Source of the DNA: Eubacteriaceae bacterium
GTDB lineage: Bacteria; Bacillota; Clostridia; Lachnospirales; Lachnospiraceae
Direction of reading: 5' to 3'
Length of the DNA stretch: 64,000 nucleotides
Assembly: GCA_902363805.1 (NCBI GenBank)
Contig: CABJBF010000004.1
Span: forward strand, 186,001-250,000
Part shown: one piece after another, positions 33,616-43,137 of the stretch
How positions within the stretch are numbered: position 1 is the stretch's first letter
How the letters are laid out: each line of letters opens with the position of its first letter
Translations under genes and position numbers: made by a program
The notes under the pieces: model-generated
Databases searched by the model: none
The model's input: only the letters and a program-made list of their open reading frames with translations
What the model was told of the DNA's origin: nothing

Positions 33616-35049
33616 TTAAACATTTCTTCTTGTAAATGCATCATGTGCAATAAACAGGAATAAGAAAATGTGTATTGCAATAACGCTAACTGAAAAAATA
33701 GGCGTCATACCAAAGAATGTAAATGAATTTTCAACAATGTTTGAGAATGACATATTTGCAAATATCGTGTAACGTACAAAGTCTAATGATAACATTTGTG
33801 CAATTGAAACAGCCATATCTGAACCTAAGTAAATCATGATTGGAATTGCAATTGCTATAGCTGAATTCCTAAATAATGCTGATAACATAAATGCTATGAT
33901 GGCAGTAATCATTATTGCTCCAAATGTCATGAAGAAATTAGAGAGGATATGTAATAATCCTGAACTTGCAATAATGCTTCCGTTTTTAACTATTAACAGA
34001 GGTGTAGATAATTCTCCCGTACCAAACAAGATAATAGTGAGTAAAACAGATAATACATATGATAATAATGTTAAAACAAATCCATATGTTAAAAATGTAA
34101 TAAATTTGCTCCAAAAGATTTTGTATCTTTTCACAGGTGTTATAAGTAAGAATTTAATTGTTCCATTAGAAAATTCAGATGAAACAGTGGTTCCGGCTAA
34201 AATAATCAAAATAAGAGCAATAATAATTGTAGCATTAATACATCTTTTTAAAGATAAAAATGCATTGCCTGTGTATATATATGGTTCATATGATGACATC
34301 TGAGAATCAGGGTTTTTATAAATAACTGAATCAGTATTATTTTCTAACTGATATTTTGCTATCAGATAATTTGATTCAGTAGTATTAAATTCTGTTTCGT
34401 CATATGAAGCACCACTTTCTTTTGTTGAAAGTAAATCGGAATAGCTTATATCATATTGTGAAAAATTAGATATAAGACTGTATTTTTGAGTGTTTGAATC
34501 AGGATCTATATCATTTTTTAAATAGTTTTCATAAGTATCTTTTAATAATTTAGCACCGTCTTTTGTATGACCATCGTTGTTAATTGAATCGGCAGTTAAC
34601 TGAATATAACTTTTCCAATCATTATCTTTAAGTGAAGAAACAATTGTATCACATAATTTTTGATAATGTTCACGGTCTTCATTTGAGTTGACTAAATCAG
34701 ATGAACCATCTTTATCAAATGAATTAATTGAACTTAAATATGAATAGTAATCGCTTAAAGCATTTGATTCCCAACGTGAATTGTCATATATATCTTGCAT
34801 TGTATAATCAAGAGATTTAGCAAGTTTTAATTCTTCTATATACGCATCGTCTCTATATTCATCAGTTTCAGTAGTTGCATATTGTAATTCCTGATCAATA
34901 GAAGAGTAATAAATATCATCGTTATTATTACAGGAAAATTTTGTAAAAACTGAAATGCCAATTATAAATAATACAATGGCTGCAAGAAAGAAATAAGTGC
35001 TTTTTTTATGAAATAATTTTGAATATTCGTTTTTGATTAAATTAAGCAA
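33616..35049 (-). CDS. ABC-2 type transporter permease with large extracytoplasmic loop
   Basis: 477 residues. One N-terminal helix (~18-38) is followed by a ~220-residue serine/aspartate/tyrosine-rich extracytoplasmic region, then about five or six helices from ~270 to the C-terminus. This matches large ABC-2 permeases of bacteriocin- or lantibiotic-immunity and envelope exporters. The start is TTG at 35049 with AAGGAGG 8 bases upstream, both inside the end of the ATPase gene (8-base overlap). The substrate is unknown. Confidence 0.85.
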   Translation of the reverse strand: MLNLIKNEYSKLFHKKSTYFFLAAIVLFIIGISVFTKFSCNNNDDIYYSSIDQELQYATTETDEYRDDAYIEELKLAKSLDYTMQDIYDNSRWESNALSDYYSYLSSINSFDKDGSSDLVNSNEDREHYQKLCDTIVSSLKDNDWKSYIQLTADSINNDGHTKDGAKLLKDTYENYLKNDIDPDSNTQKYSLISNFSQYDISYSDLLSTKESGASYDETEFNTTESNYLIAKYQLENNTDSVIYKNPDSQMSSYEPYIYTGNAFLSLKRCINATIIIALILIILAGTTVSSEFSNGTIKFLLITPVKRYKIFWSKFITFLTYGFVLTLLSYVLSVLLTIILFGTGELSTPLLIVKNGSIIASSGLLHILSNFFMTFGAIMITAIIAFMLSALFRNSAIAIAIPIMIYLGSDMAVSIAQMLSLDFVRYTIFANMSFSNIVENSFTFFGMTPIFSVSVIAIHIFLFLFIAHDAFTRRNV

Positions 35050-35995
35050 TTTGGTTACCTCCTTTTACGTTAGTTATTTCCATAAAGGCATCTTCAAGTT
35101 TCTGGTTTTCAATAGGAATAATGGCGTAAATGCTGATTTTGTTTTTAACAAGTAAATCTGTAATTGTAGAAACAATGTCTTTAGATGAATCCCTGTTAAT
35201 CTTTAATTCAAATGTAGTATCGCCTGTTATTGAATTTACAATATCAGGGTTATAGTCTGTAATGATAGTAATAGCAGAATTACTGTCTGATACTTCAAAG
35301 TTGTAAGTTACATCCTGACCTGATACAATATGAAGCATATTTTCCATCGTATCAACACTTAAAATATTTCCGTTTGACAAAATAGCTACTCTGTCGCACA
35401 TTAATTCCATTTCGCTCATAAGATGACTTGATACTAAAACACAAACATCTTCTTTGTGAGCCATGTTTGTTAAAATATCACGTAACTGTTTAATTCCTGC
35501 AGGGTCAAGACCGTTGGTAGGCTCATCTAAAATTAACACTTTAGGATTGTGCAATAATGTAATAGCAAGTCCTAAACGCTGTCTCATACCTAGAGAATAT
35601 TTGCCTACTTTTTCATTTATACGATTTGATAAACCGACAAGCTCAATTACTTCGTTAACTCTTTCAATAGTTACTGACTTGTGTAAACGTGCATATTGTA
35701 AAATATTTTGCTTACCGGTCATATATTTATAAAATTCAGGATTTTCAACGATAGCTCCGATATTTTCCATGGCAGCTTCAAAGTCATGCTCAAGACTTTT
35801 TCCGTTGATTAAAATTTCACCATCATCTATATTGAGCAAACCTGTAATCATTTTAATTAAAGTTGTTTTACCGGCTCCGTTTGGACCAAGAAGGCCGAAT
35901 ACTTCACCTGTTTTTGTTTCAAATGATATTTTGTTTAAAACAGTTCTGGAACCAAATCTTTTTTCTATATTCTTAATTTCCAATGCTGTACTCAT
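35042..35995 (-). CDS. ABC transporter ATP-binding protein (bacitracin/lantibiotic exporter type)
   Basis: 317 residues from ATG 35995, chosen for its AAGGAGG site; a longer frame adds 16 residues without one. Motifs: Walker A GPNGAGKTT (~residues 37-45), signature YSLGMRQRLGLAI, Walker B VLILDEPTNGLDPAGI and the switch region VSSHLMSEME. The C-terminal ~90 residues form the regulatory extension seen in BcrA-like exporters. It is sandwiched between a membrane-anchored protein gene and the permease gene, with overlaps or 1-2-base gaps. Confidence 0.95.
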   Translation of the reverse strand: MSTALEIKNIEKRFGSRTVLNKISFETKTGEVFGLLGPNGAGKTTLIKMITGLLNIDDGEILINGKSLEHDFEAAMENIGAIVENPEFYKYMTGKQNILQYARLHKSVTIERVNEVIELVGLSNRINEKVGKYSLGMRQRLGLAITLLHNPKVLILDEPTNGLDPAGIKQLRDILTNMAHKEDVCVLVSSHLMSEMELMCDRVAILSNGNILSVDTMENMLHIVSGQDVTYNFEVSDSNSAITIITDYNPDIVNSITGDTTFELKINRDSSKDIVSTITDLLVKNKISIYAIIPIENQKLEDAFMEITNVKGGNQIA

Positions 35996-35996
35996 G

Positions 35997-36668
35997 TTAA
36001 TCCTCCTTATCGTCAAGTTTTGTGCAGTTTGAGTCTGTAACATAACTGTCCCAGGTACTTATTTTCCATTTGCCTGATTCATAAGTGTAGTAAATAGTAC
36101 CTTCGCAAGTGCAGTTTACTTTATAATAATCATTAGTTGAGGCGTTGTTGGAATCTTGTGAATCTTCAGAACCATCATCGTAATAATCATTATTGTAATC
36201 GCTAAGTGTACAAATAGTACCCGGTGTAAATACTGTAGATGTTTCTTTTCCAACGATATCTACTGTGTATTTTATATTTGCACTGGCAATTTTAGGACCG
36301 GCTTTTGAAATCTTAACTGACTGAACTGAACCTGATGCATCTTTTATATCAAATAAAGAATTGTCAGCGTCAAGAGTGGAATCTAAAGTTGCTTTCATGC
36401 CTGAGATAGTAGAACCACTTGATGAATAATGTTTATCTGTCCAATAATTATTTAACATGTCTGTAATAAGTTCGCGATGTTTATTTAAATCAACTGATTC
36501 AGAGTTTGTTTTTAAAACATCGTTTATATAATTTTCAGTTGTTTGTCTAATAGTATCTTTTTGAGTTGAGAATGTTATGTAATCGACAGAAACATAGATT
36601 ACAAGAATAACAAGACAAATAGCAGACAATATAATTCCACGATTTGTCTTCTTTAAAAATTTCTTCAT
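35997..36668 (-). CDS. Membrane-anchored extracytoplasmic protein of unknown function in an ABC operon
   Basis: 223 residues. A single N-terminal membrane segment (~12-30) follows a basic start (MKKFLKKTNR). The rest is extracytoplasmic, with an Asp/Ser/Asn-rich insert (~155-180) and two cysteines close together (VNCTCEG) plus another near the end. I recognise no family. It is the first gene of the minus-strand operon with the ATPase and permease, and its stop lies 1 base from the ATPase start. It may be an accessory or substrate-binding part of the exporter. Confidence 0.75.
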   Translation of the reverse strand: MKKFLKKTNRGIILSAICLVILVIYVSVDYITFSTQKDTIRQTTENYINDVLKTNSESVDLNKHRELITDMLNNYWTDKHYSSSGSTISGMKATLDSTLDADNSLFDIKDASGSVQSVKISKAGPKIASANIKYTVDIVGKETSTVFTPGTICTLSDYNNDYYDDGSEDSQDSNNASTNDYYKVNCTCEGTIYYTYESGKWKISTWDSYVTDSNCTKLDDKED

Positions 36669-37014
36669 AAAAAATAACCTCCAATTTGTTTTGTGAATTT
36701 ATAATATCAAACTAAAAAATGTTTTTCATTTATAAAAAATTAAAATTGTCTTAAGATATGAGCATCAAAGTCAGGGAATATGACTTCGTCATTTATAAGT
36801 AACATATAATAACAAATAATAAAAAATAATAAAAAATGATAGCGAATAATAAAATGTGTTTGAAAAAACATAAAAGTAATGTAAAATTAACTATATGAAT
36901 GATAGGAAAGATTAAAAATATAGTTGGAAAAAGAAATTGTTTTATATATACTATTCCAACCAATATCAGTTAATCAAAGGTAGGAAACAATACATATTAA
37001 AAGGAGGAAAGTGA
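36669..37014. other. AT-rich non-coding interval between divergent genes
   Basis: This interval contains no gene. It holds irregular AATAATAAAAAATAATAAAAA runs near 36800-36860 and must carry the promoters of the ABC operon (minus) and the oxidoreductase gene (plus). No convincing -35/-10 pair was fixed. Confidence 0.5.
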
Positions 37015-37989
37015 ATGATAAATTTTGCAACGATAGGAACAAATTTTGTAGTTGATTGGTTTTTAGAGGCGGTAGAACAATGTGATAACTTATGCTATGT
37101 GGCAACATATTCAAGAGATAAGGAAAAAGGAGAAGCATTTAGCAAAAAGCATAATGGGAAAATGGTGTTTACGGATTTGAATAAGCTTGCTAAATGTGAT
37201 GAAATTCATGCAGTATATATTGCAAGCCCTAATAGCTTACATTATGAACAGGCTAAACTTTTGATTGAAAATGGAAAACATGTAATGATTGAAAAGACAA
37301 TTACAAGCAATCAAAAAGAATTAGAAGAATTAATAAATTTGGCAATAAAGCATAATGTAGTAATAATGGAAGCAATGAGAAATGTAATTGACCCGGGATT
37401 TTTTGCTATAAAAGAAGCAATAGAACTTGTTAAGCCTGTTAGAAGAGTAAGCTTTCAATATTGTCAATATTCATCAAGATACGATAGATATAAGCAGGGA
37501 ATATTTGAAAATGCATTTCGTAAGGAATTTTCAAATGGAGCATTAACGGATATAGGTGTATATTGTGTGCATCCGCTTGTAAAATTATTTGGTATGCCAC
37601 AGGAAATAATGGCAATGGCACAAATATTACCTGATAGTATTGATGGACAGGGAACAATAATTGCAAAATATCCTGAAATGTTGGCAGAAGTATTGTATTC
37701 AAAGATAACAAATTCAAAGATACCTAGTCAGATTCAGGGAGAAAAAGGAGCAATTATTATTGAGGACATACCTAACCCGAGAAAAGTAAAAGTTATTTTT
37801 AACGATAATACGGAAAAGATAATTAAAGTGCCTGAATGTGAAAATAATCTTGTATTTGAAGCAAAAGAGTGGGCACGACTTATTGAAATTGGAAAATTTA
37901 CAGACGAACATATTAAATATTCACATATGTGTGTTAAAGTTATGGATGAAGCAAGAAGGCAACAGGGGGTTGTATTTCCAGCAGATTAG
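37015..37989 (+). CDS. Gfo/Idh/MocA-family NAD(P)-dependent oxidoreductase
   Basis: 324 residues. The N-terminal Rossmann domain starts INFATIGTNFVVDWF, with VYIASPNSLHYEQAKLLIENGKHVMIEKTI (the conserved EK motif at residues ~94-95). The C-terminal alpha/beta domain contains GALTDIGVYCVHPLVKLFG, which has the D-x-G-x-Y/H-x-x-D/H-like active-site pattern of the family. It probably oxidises or reduces a sugar or cyclitol; the substrate is unknown. The gene has an AAAGGAGG site and is transcribed alone to a terminator. Confidence 0.93.
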   Translation: MINFATIGTNFVVDWFLEAVEQCDNLCYVATYSRDKEKGEAFSKKHNGKMVFTDLNKLAKCDEIHAVYIASPNSLHYEQAKLLIENGKHVMIEKTITSNQKELEELINLAIKHNVVIMEAMRNVIDPGFFAIKEAIELVKPVRRVSFQYCQYSSRYDRYKQGIFENAFRKEFSNGALTDIGVYCVHPLVKLFGMPQEIMAMAQILPDSIDGQGTIIAKYPEMLAEVLYSKITNSKIPSQIQGEKGAIIIEDIPNPRKVKVIFNDNTEKIIKVPECENNLVFEAKEWARLIEIGKFTDEHIKYSHMCVKVMDEARRQQGVVFPAD

Positions 37990-38073
37990 GGAAGGTAGCA
38001 AGTTCTAATTCAAATGATGCAGCACAGGAATTTGTTGTAATTGGAATGAAATAGTTATAATTAAATTTCAAAT

Positions 38074-38106
38074 AAAAAATACACCTCATTTCGAGGTGTA
38101 TTTTTA
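38074..38106 (+). terminator. Terminator of the oxidoreductase gene
   Basis: AAAATACACCT pairs with AGGTGTATTTT around a short CATTTCG loop, followed by ATT. The A-rich left arm also lets it act on minus-strand transcripts leaving ssrA. Confidence 0.8.
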
Positions 38107-38202
38107 TTAAAAATTATTGGAACAGACGCATCAAAAAGGCGAACACCGTCCGCAAGCGTCTGCGTAGGCAATATGCTTACTTCGTGAGCACATTACATGT
38201 AG

Positions 38203-38543
38203 TGGACTAGACGGGAGTTGAACCCGTGTCCAAAAGCCTCTCCATTGTACTTCTTCTATCATAGTCAGTTATTTAACATTCCCTTAAACAAACCGGAACT
38301 AACACCGTTTTGCTCTTAGTAGCTTCATAAAATCACTGAAAGCGCAAAGCTTAGCAATCAGAGTTTCCTGCTAAAGTCGATGCCAATATCAGGGCCGCAG
38401 GCAACCTTGTATTGACAGCTGCCATTAATTAGGCAGCGTAAGCTAAATTATCTTCAGCGTTTAATTTTAATTGTATGATTTAACGCATCATCTACGGATA
38501 GCTTCTCCAACTTCAAAACCCCTGTCGAAACCAGTACTAGCCC
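38203..38543 (-). ncRNA. ssrA: tmRNA (transfer-messenger RNA)
   Basis: On the minus strand the RNA begins GGGCTAG and contains the hallmark GGTTTCGACAGGGG. It ends with a T-arm (GGGTTCAACTCCC) and CTAGTCC plus discriminator A. The first and last seven bases pair as the acceptor stem. The tag reading frame ends AAC GCT GAA GAT AAT TTA GCT TAC GCT GCC TAA, giving a peptide ending NAEDNLAYAA (stop at 38431-38429). The terminal CCA is not fully encoded (genome reads CTA). tmRNA rescues stalled ribosomes and tags the products for proteolysis. The 38107-38202 stretch below it has hairpins but no gene. Confidence 0.97.
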
Positions 38544-38620
38544 TTACTGGAGTAGGTAAAAGTCTACCTTGGTCTTTTATTTTAAAACATATTTTAAATA
38601 TAGTCAATTGGAAATATTGT

Positions 38621-39421
38621 CTATTTTTGCTTTGGTGTATATAAGTTAGAATACCAATATAAAACTCCGATTCCAACACCACCAATGATATTACCGATAG
38701 TTACAGGTAATAAATTTTTAACGATGAAGTTCCACCAGCTAAGACCTGTTACATCTAATCCATAATTTCCATACATCTGATTAATGAATAAACCACCACT
38801 TATATAACTCATATTTGCAACGCTATGTTCAAAAGCACAAATAACGAAAACGATAATAGGGAAGAATAAACATATAATTTTGCTTGCAGCAGATTCGGTC
38901 ATAAATGTCATAAATACTGCAACACATACTAAAATATTACAAAAAATACCTTTAATAATGGCATCAGTAAATGAAATATTGCATTTAGATACAGCAGTAC
39001 TTAAGAGATTTGTTGCTAATTGTCCATTAAATAAAGTATAAACATGACCGTATGTACATAAAAATGTAAATACAACACTTCCTATAAAACTTCCTATATA
39101 AACAACAACCCAGTTCTTAAGCATTTTCGCTACAGAAAGTTTTTTCTCAAGAACAGAAATAATCATAAGGTTGTTACCTGTAAATAACTCACTTCCGTTT
39201 AAAACTACCATTGCTAAACCGGCAGGGAAGATACATGCATTTATCAATCTTGCTATAGCTGCATTTTCTAATGAACATGATGCAGCGGCAGCACCGGTTC
39301 CGGCTATGGAAATAAAGAATCCGGCTACAATTCCTAATACCAACATTTTTAATGTAGGTAAATTACCTTTGACAACACCTACTTTTGAATAGCGTTCAGT
39401 TGCTTCTCTTGTACTAATCAT
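38621..39421 (-). CDS. Formate/nitrite transporter family channel (FocA/NirC-like)
   Basis: 266 residues from ATG 39421 (AGAGGTAAC site; a 25-residue upstream extension has no support). Six transmembrane helices are predicted. Family features: LGIVAGFFISIAGTGAAAAS, the pore loop NGSELFTGNNLMI near residue 75 and CAFEHSVANMSYISGGLF near residue 200. These correspond to the FNT signatures. Such pentameric channels move formate, nitrite or hydrosulfide. In a hydrogenase-bearing fermenter, formate export is plausible. Confidence 0.93.
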   Translation of the reverse strand: MISTREATERYSKVGVVKGNLPTLKMLVLGIVAGFFISIAGTGAAAASCSLENAAIARLINACIFPAGLAMVVLNGSELFTGNNLMIISVLEKKLSVAKMLKNWVVVYIGSFIGSVVFTFLCTYGHVYTLFNGQLATNLLSTAVSKCNISFTDAIIKGIFCNILVCVAVFMTFMTESAASKIICLFFPIIVFVICAFEHSVANMSYISGGLFINQMYGNYGLDVTGLSWWNFIVKNLLPVTIGNIIGGVGIGVLYWYSNLYTPKQK

Positions 39422-39717
39422 TTTTGTTACCTCTATTTTTATTTTTTCTTTTTTGTCCCCCTCAAATATATAAAAAACCAAAGATATTTTTACCATATAT
39501 TAACGCGAATGTAAAGGTTGTAAACATAGAAGAAACACAATAAATGACAACAAATTATATAAAGTAACAAAATTGTTATTAAAAATTAATAAAATTTACG
39601 ACAAAAATAATATTTTCTTTTTAAACAAATTATTGTATTATAGGCGTATCGTAAATAAGTATGCCTATTTAATAGGTAAGAAATAAAAATAATAGTTACG
39701 CTGTAGCAGGAGGGATT

Positions 39718-40845
39718 ATGAGAAGATTAGCATTATTAATGATTTTTAGCATTGTAGCTACTATGACTTTTGGATGTGGAAAAACGGAAGGAGAAGAAAA
39801 GAGTACAAAAGAGGAAGTAACTACAATTCAGGAAACAGAAGAGCCATTGGAAACAAAAGATGACAAGGTTGATTTGTTAGAATACATAGATGAATTAAAA
39901 AGAGTAGCTTATTATTTTAATATGAAAGAATCTGATAGTGAAAAAGGAAATGTAGAGCAGCATTGGAAAGGAAATGGCATCGAAATAAATGTAATTAAAG
40001 GTTCAAGTCAGAAACTTCATGACTATAACTATCCTGATTTTCAAATTATTGTAACTGATAATGATGAGATTTCAGTGCTTGGATACTCTTTAGGGGATGA
40101 GATTAATTATTACATGGATCCTGTAGTTGAAAAATTGGGATGGGATGTTAATTATGATGGAAGACTTGATGAAAAAAGAAGTGTTATATTTACGAAAGTT
40201 GCAGATGACAGAATACTCTATGTTTCATTTACATCAGATGACAAAGATATTACACAAATGGAAATATATACAGATTATAAAGAAGTAGTAAATGAAGTAG
40301 TACAGGATAAACAGAAAGAACTATATGAAAAATACGAAACAACTTTGTATAAATTACAAAGCAAAGACCCAAATCAAAATGTTGAGTTCGCAAAAATAGG
40401 AAATAATTATTATCCATGTATGCTTGTGTGGAGTAAGGAAAGCCGCGAAATGAAACTTTATTATTTAAATAAAAAAGGTAAAATTGCCCATACTAAAGCA
40501 TTTCAGTCTATGACATATAATCAGGATGGAACAGTTACGCTTGTTAATAATATAATTGGGAATAGACAAATTGTTGTATGCCAATACAAGGATGAAAAGT
40601 TGAAAGTTATTTCAAGACTTGTAACTGACAACTCAGGAAATACAAAAAAATATCTAATAAACGATAATGAAGTAACAGAGAAAGAATATAATAAAGTCGT
40701 AAACTCATATAAGAGAGATAACGACAGATATAGAACATATTCTTATAATGGAGCTGAATACAGTGGATATGAAGACGTTTCGCATGCACTTTCAGCATTA
40801 GAAACAAAAATTCAGCAAATTGAGCAGGCAGAAGCAGAAAAATAA
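39718..40845 (+). CDS. Predicted lipoprotein of unknown function
   Basis: 375 residues. A lipoprotein signal peptide ends in TFGC with Cys20 as the lipidation site, followed by a Glu/Lys/Thr-rich linker (~21-50). The remainder is hydrophilic and beta-rich, with no family I recognise; the last ~25 residues are helical and acidic. It carries a CAGGAGG site and lies 103 bases before an OmpR-type two-component system. That could make it an envelope sensor partner, but position is the only argument. Confidence 0.8.
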   Translation: MRRLALLMIFSIVATMTFGCGKTEGEEKSTKEEVTTIQETEEPLETKDDKVDLLEYIDELKRVAYYFNMKESDSEKGNVEQHWKGNGIEINVIKGSSQKLHDYNYPDFQIIVTDNDEISVLGYSLGDEINYYMDPVVEKLGWDVNYDGRLDEKRSVIFTKVADDRILYVSFTSDDKDITQMEIYTDYKEVVNEVVQDKQKELYEKYETTLYKLQSKDPNQNVEFAKIGNNYYPCMLVWSKESREMKLYYLNKKGKIAHTKAFQSMTYNQDGTVTLVNNIIGNRQIVVCQYKDEKLKVISRLVTDNSGNTKKYLINDNEVTEKEYNKVVNSYKRDNDRYRTYSYNGAEYSGYEDVSHALSALETKIQQIEQAEAEK

Positions 40846-40948
40846 CTATATTTCATAAAATCATCACATATTTTGTGTTATATTTTACATTATAGAAGTT
40901 GAAATGTTATTTCTATATGAAATATTAGTGCTGCGGAGGTACACATAA

Positions 40949-41626
40949 ATGGATGAATTAAAGATTTTAGTTGTAGATGATGAATCAAGAATGAGAAAAC
41001 TTGTTAAGGATTTCCTTGTAAAGAAACAATATAAGGTATTAGAAGCAGGAGACGGCGAAGAAGCAATTGAGGTATTCTTTGGAAACAAAGACATTTCATT
41101 GATAATTCTTGACGTTATGATGCCTAAAATGGACGGTTGGGAAGTATGTAAGGAAATAAGAAAATTTTCAAAAGTCCCAATCATAATGCTTACAGCAAAA
41201 AGTGAGGAAAATGATGAACTTAAAGGATTTGAACTTGGAGTTGATGAATACATATCAAAACCTTTCAGTCCTAAAATATTAGTTGCAAGAGTTGATGCAA
41301 TTTTACGACGTGCTAATAAAATTGGCGCTGATATGACAATAGAAGCAGGAGATATTAAGATAGATAAGGCTGCTCATATTGTTAAGGTTAAAGATAAGGA
41401 AATTGAACTAAGCTTTAAAGAATTTGAATTGTTGACATATTTTATTGAAAATAAAGGAATTGCTCTTTCAAGAGAAAATATTTTAAATAATGTATGGAAT
41501 TATGATTACTTTGGAGATGCCAGAACAATAGATACACATGTCAAGAAACTTAGAAGTAAATTAGGTGACTGTGGTGATTACATAAAGACTGTTTGGGGCA
41601 TGGGATATAAATTTGAGGTAAACTAA
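40949..41626 (+). CDS. OmpR/PhoB-family response regulator
   Basis: 225 residues. The receiver domain has D10-D11 in the acidic pocket and phospho-acceptor Asp55 in ILDVMMPKMDGW, then the conserved Lys in SKPFSPKILVARV. A winged-helix output domain covers ~130-224 (KEIELSFKEFELLTYFIEN...RTIDTHVKKLRSKLG...GMGYKFEV). The stop overlaps the kinase start by one base. Confidence 0.97.
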   Translation: MDELKILVVDDESRMRKLVKDFLVKKQYKVLEAGDGEEAIEVFFGNKDISLIILDVMMPKMDGWEVCKEIRKFSKVPIIMLTAKSEENDELKGFELGVDEYISKPFSPKILVARVDAILRRANKIGADMTIEAGDIKIDKAAHIVKVKDKEIELSFKEFELLTYFIENKGIALSRENILNNVWNYDYFGDARTIDTHVKKLRSKLGDCGDYIKTVWGMGYKFEVN

Positions 41627-43137
41627 TGAAACATTCAATTAAGTATAAACTGCCAATATTAATTATTGTAATTATGACAGTAGCTATTGCGCTTGCATCA
41701 ACATTTGGAACAGCTTTTATTGAAAAATATTATATTTCACATAAAAAAGACGTTATTGTTGATGTATATAATAAGATGGCTCAAGTTGTAAAAGAAGATA
41801 AGGATTTATCTGAAAGCGACAACGTACAGGCGCTAAATGATGAGTGTGAAAATGCCGGTGTAACAATAATTATGATAGACAGTTCCGGAAACACAATATA
41901 TGAATATGGTGCAGGAAAGACATTACAAAGACGTTGGCAGGAAATGATATATGGTGCGGCATTTGGAGCCGAAAGAGAAAGAACTATTATAGAAAAGAAT
42001 GACAATTATACGATGCAAAGAGCCAGAGATTTATTGTCTGACCAGGAATATTATGAATTGTTTGGAACATTAGATTCAGGCTATTACTTTGTAATCAGGG
42101 TATCGGTTCAGAATATGAGGGAGACTCTTAACATTACAAATAAATTCTATTTGATTCTTCTTATATCTATGACTGTTGTAATGACAATTATGATGATTAT
42201 AGTAACGAGAAGATATACGGACCCGATACTTGAACTTGCAACAATTTCAACAAGAATGTCAAATTTGGATTTTGATGCTAAATATACAGGAAAACATAAA
42301 GATGAAATAGGCGTTCTTGGAAATAGTATGAATGAGTTGTCAGCTAAATTGGAAGGGACAATCCTTGAACTTAAAAAGGCAAATATAGAACTGCAAAAAG
42401 ATATCGAGCAAAAGATTGAAATTGATGAGATGAGAAAAGATTTTATTTCAAATGTATCTCATGAATTAAAAACACCGATTGCTCTTATTCAGGGATATGC
42501 AGAAGGTTTAAAGGATAATATTAATGACGACCCTGAAAGTATGGAATTTTATTGTGATGTAATTATTGATGAGTCAGATAAAATGAACAAAATGGTTAAA
42601 AAACTGCTGGCACTTACACAGATTGAATTTGGAAATAAACAGGTAAATATCGAAAGATTTAATCTTGTTGATGTCATGGAAGGCATTATTAAATCCGTTC
42701 AGTTAAGAGCGGAGCAGGAGAATGTTAAAATAATATTTGAAAATAAAGAACCTGTATATGTTTGGGCAGATGAATTTCAAATTGAGGAAGTAATTACAAA
42801 CTATGTAAGTAACGCATTTAACCATATTGACGGAAAAAGAATAATTGAGATGAAAATTGTAGAAAAAGATGGTATAGTAAGAATGTCAGTCTTCAATACC
42901 GGTAAACAGATTCCTGAAAATGAATTGGAAAATGTTTGGATTAAATTCTATAAAGTAGATAAGGCAAGAACCAGAGAATATGGTGGAAATGGCATTGGAC
43001 TTTCTATCGTTAAGGCGATTGCTGACAGTATGAATAAAAAATGCGGAGTATTTAACCATGAGGATGGTGTTGAATTCTGGTTTGAATTAGATGGAAAAGC
43101 TTCAGAGGAAGGACTGGAATATGATAGCAATAATTGA
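41626..43137 (+). CDS. Membrane sensor histidine kinase (HAMP, HisKA, HATPase)
   Basis: 503 residues. Two transmembrane helices (~10-30 and ~175-195) flank an extracytoplasmic sensor of ~145 residues. A HAMP domain (~195-250) and a coiled coil lead to the H-box FISNVSHELKTPIALIQGY with His279. The ATPase has N-box VITNYVSNAFNHI, a short G1 and GGNGIGLSIVKAI. With the preceding regulator it forms a complete two-component system. The hisH start lies inside its last codons. Confidence 0.95.
   Translation: MKHSIKYKLPILIIVIMTVAIALASTFGTAFIEKYYISHKKDVIVDVYNKMAQVVKEDKDLSESDNVQALNDECENAGVTIIMIDSSGNTIYEYGAGKTLQRRWQEMIYGAAFGAERERTIIEKNDNYTMQRARDLLSDQEYYELFGTLDSGYYFVIRVSVQNMRETLNITNKFYLILLISMTVVMTIMMIIVTRRYTDPILELATISTRMSNLDFDAKYTGKHKDEIGVLGNSMNELSAKLEGTILELKKANIELQKDIEQKIEIDEMRKDFISNVSHELKTPIALIQGYAEGLKDNINDDPESMEFYCDVIIDESDKMNKMVKKLLALTQIEFGNKQVNIERFNLVDVMEGIIKSVQLRAEQENVKIIFENKEPVYVWADEFQIEEVITNYVSNAFNHIDGKRIIEMKIVEKDGIVRMSVFNTGKQIPENELENVWIKFYKVDKARTREYGGNGIGLSIVKAIADSMNKKCGVFNHEDGVEFWFELDGKASEEGLEYDSNN

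Noticed and set aside
33836..34303. 155-residue plus-strand frame
   Set aside because: It is the exact antisense of the ABC permease gene, which has motifs, topology and a ribosome binding site.
36780..36870. AATAATAAAA repeats considered as a CRISPR-like array
   Set aside because: The units are short, irregular and have no spacers; this is simple AT-rich sequence. No CRISPR array or cas gene was seen anywhere in the window.
38488..38685. 65-residue minus-strand frame
   Set aside because: It overlaps the 5' end of tmRNA, whose conserved sequence and pairing explain the region.
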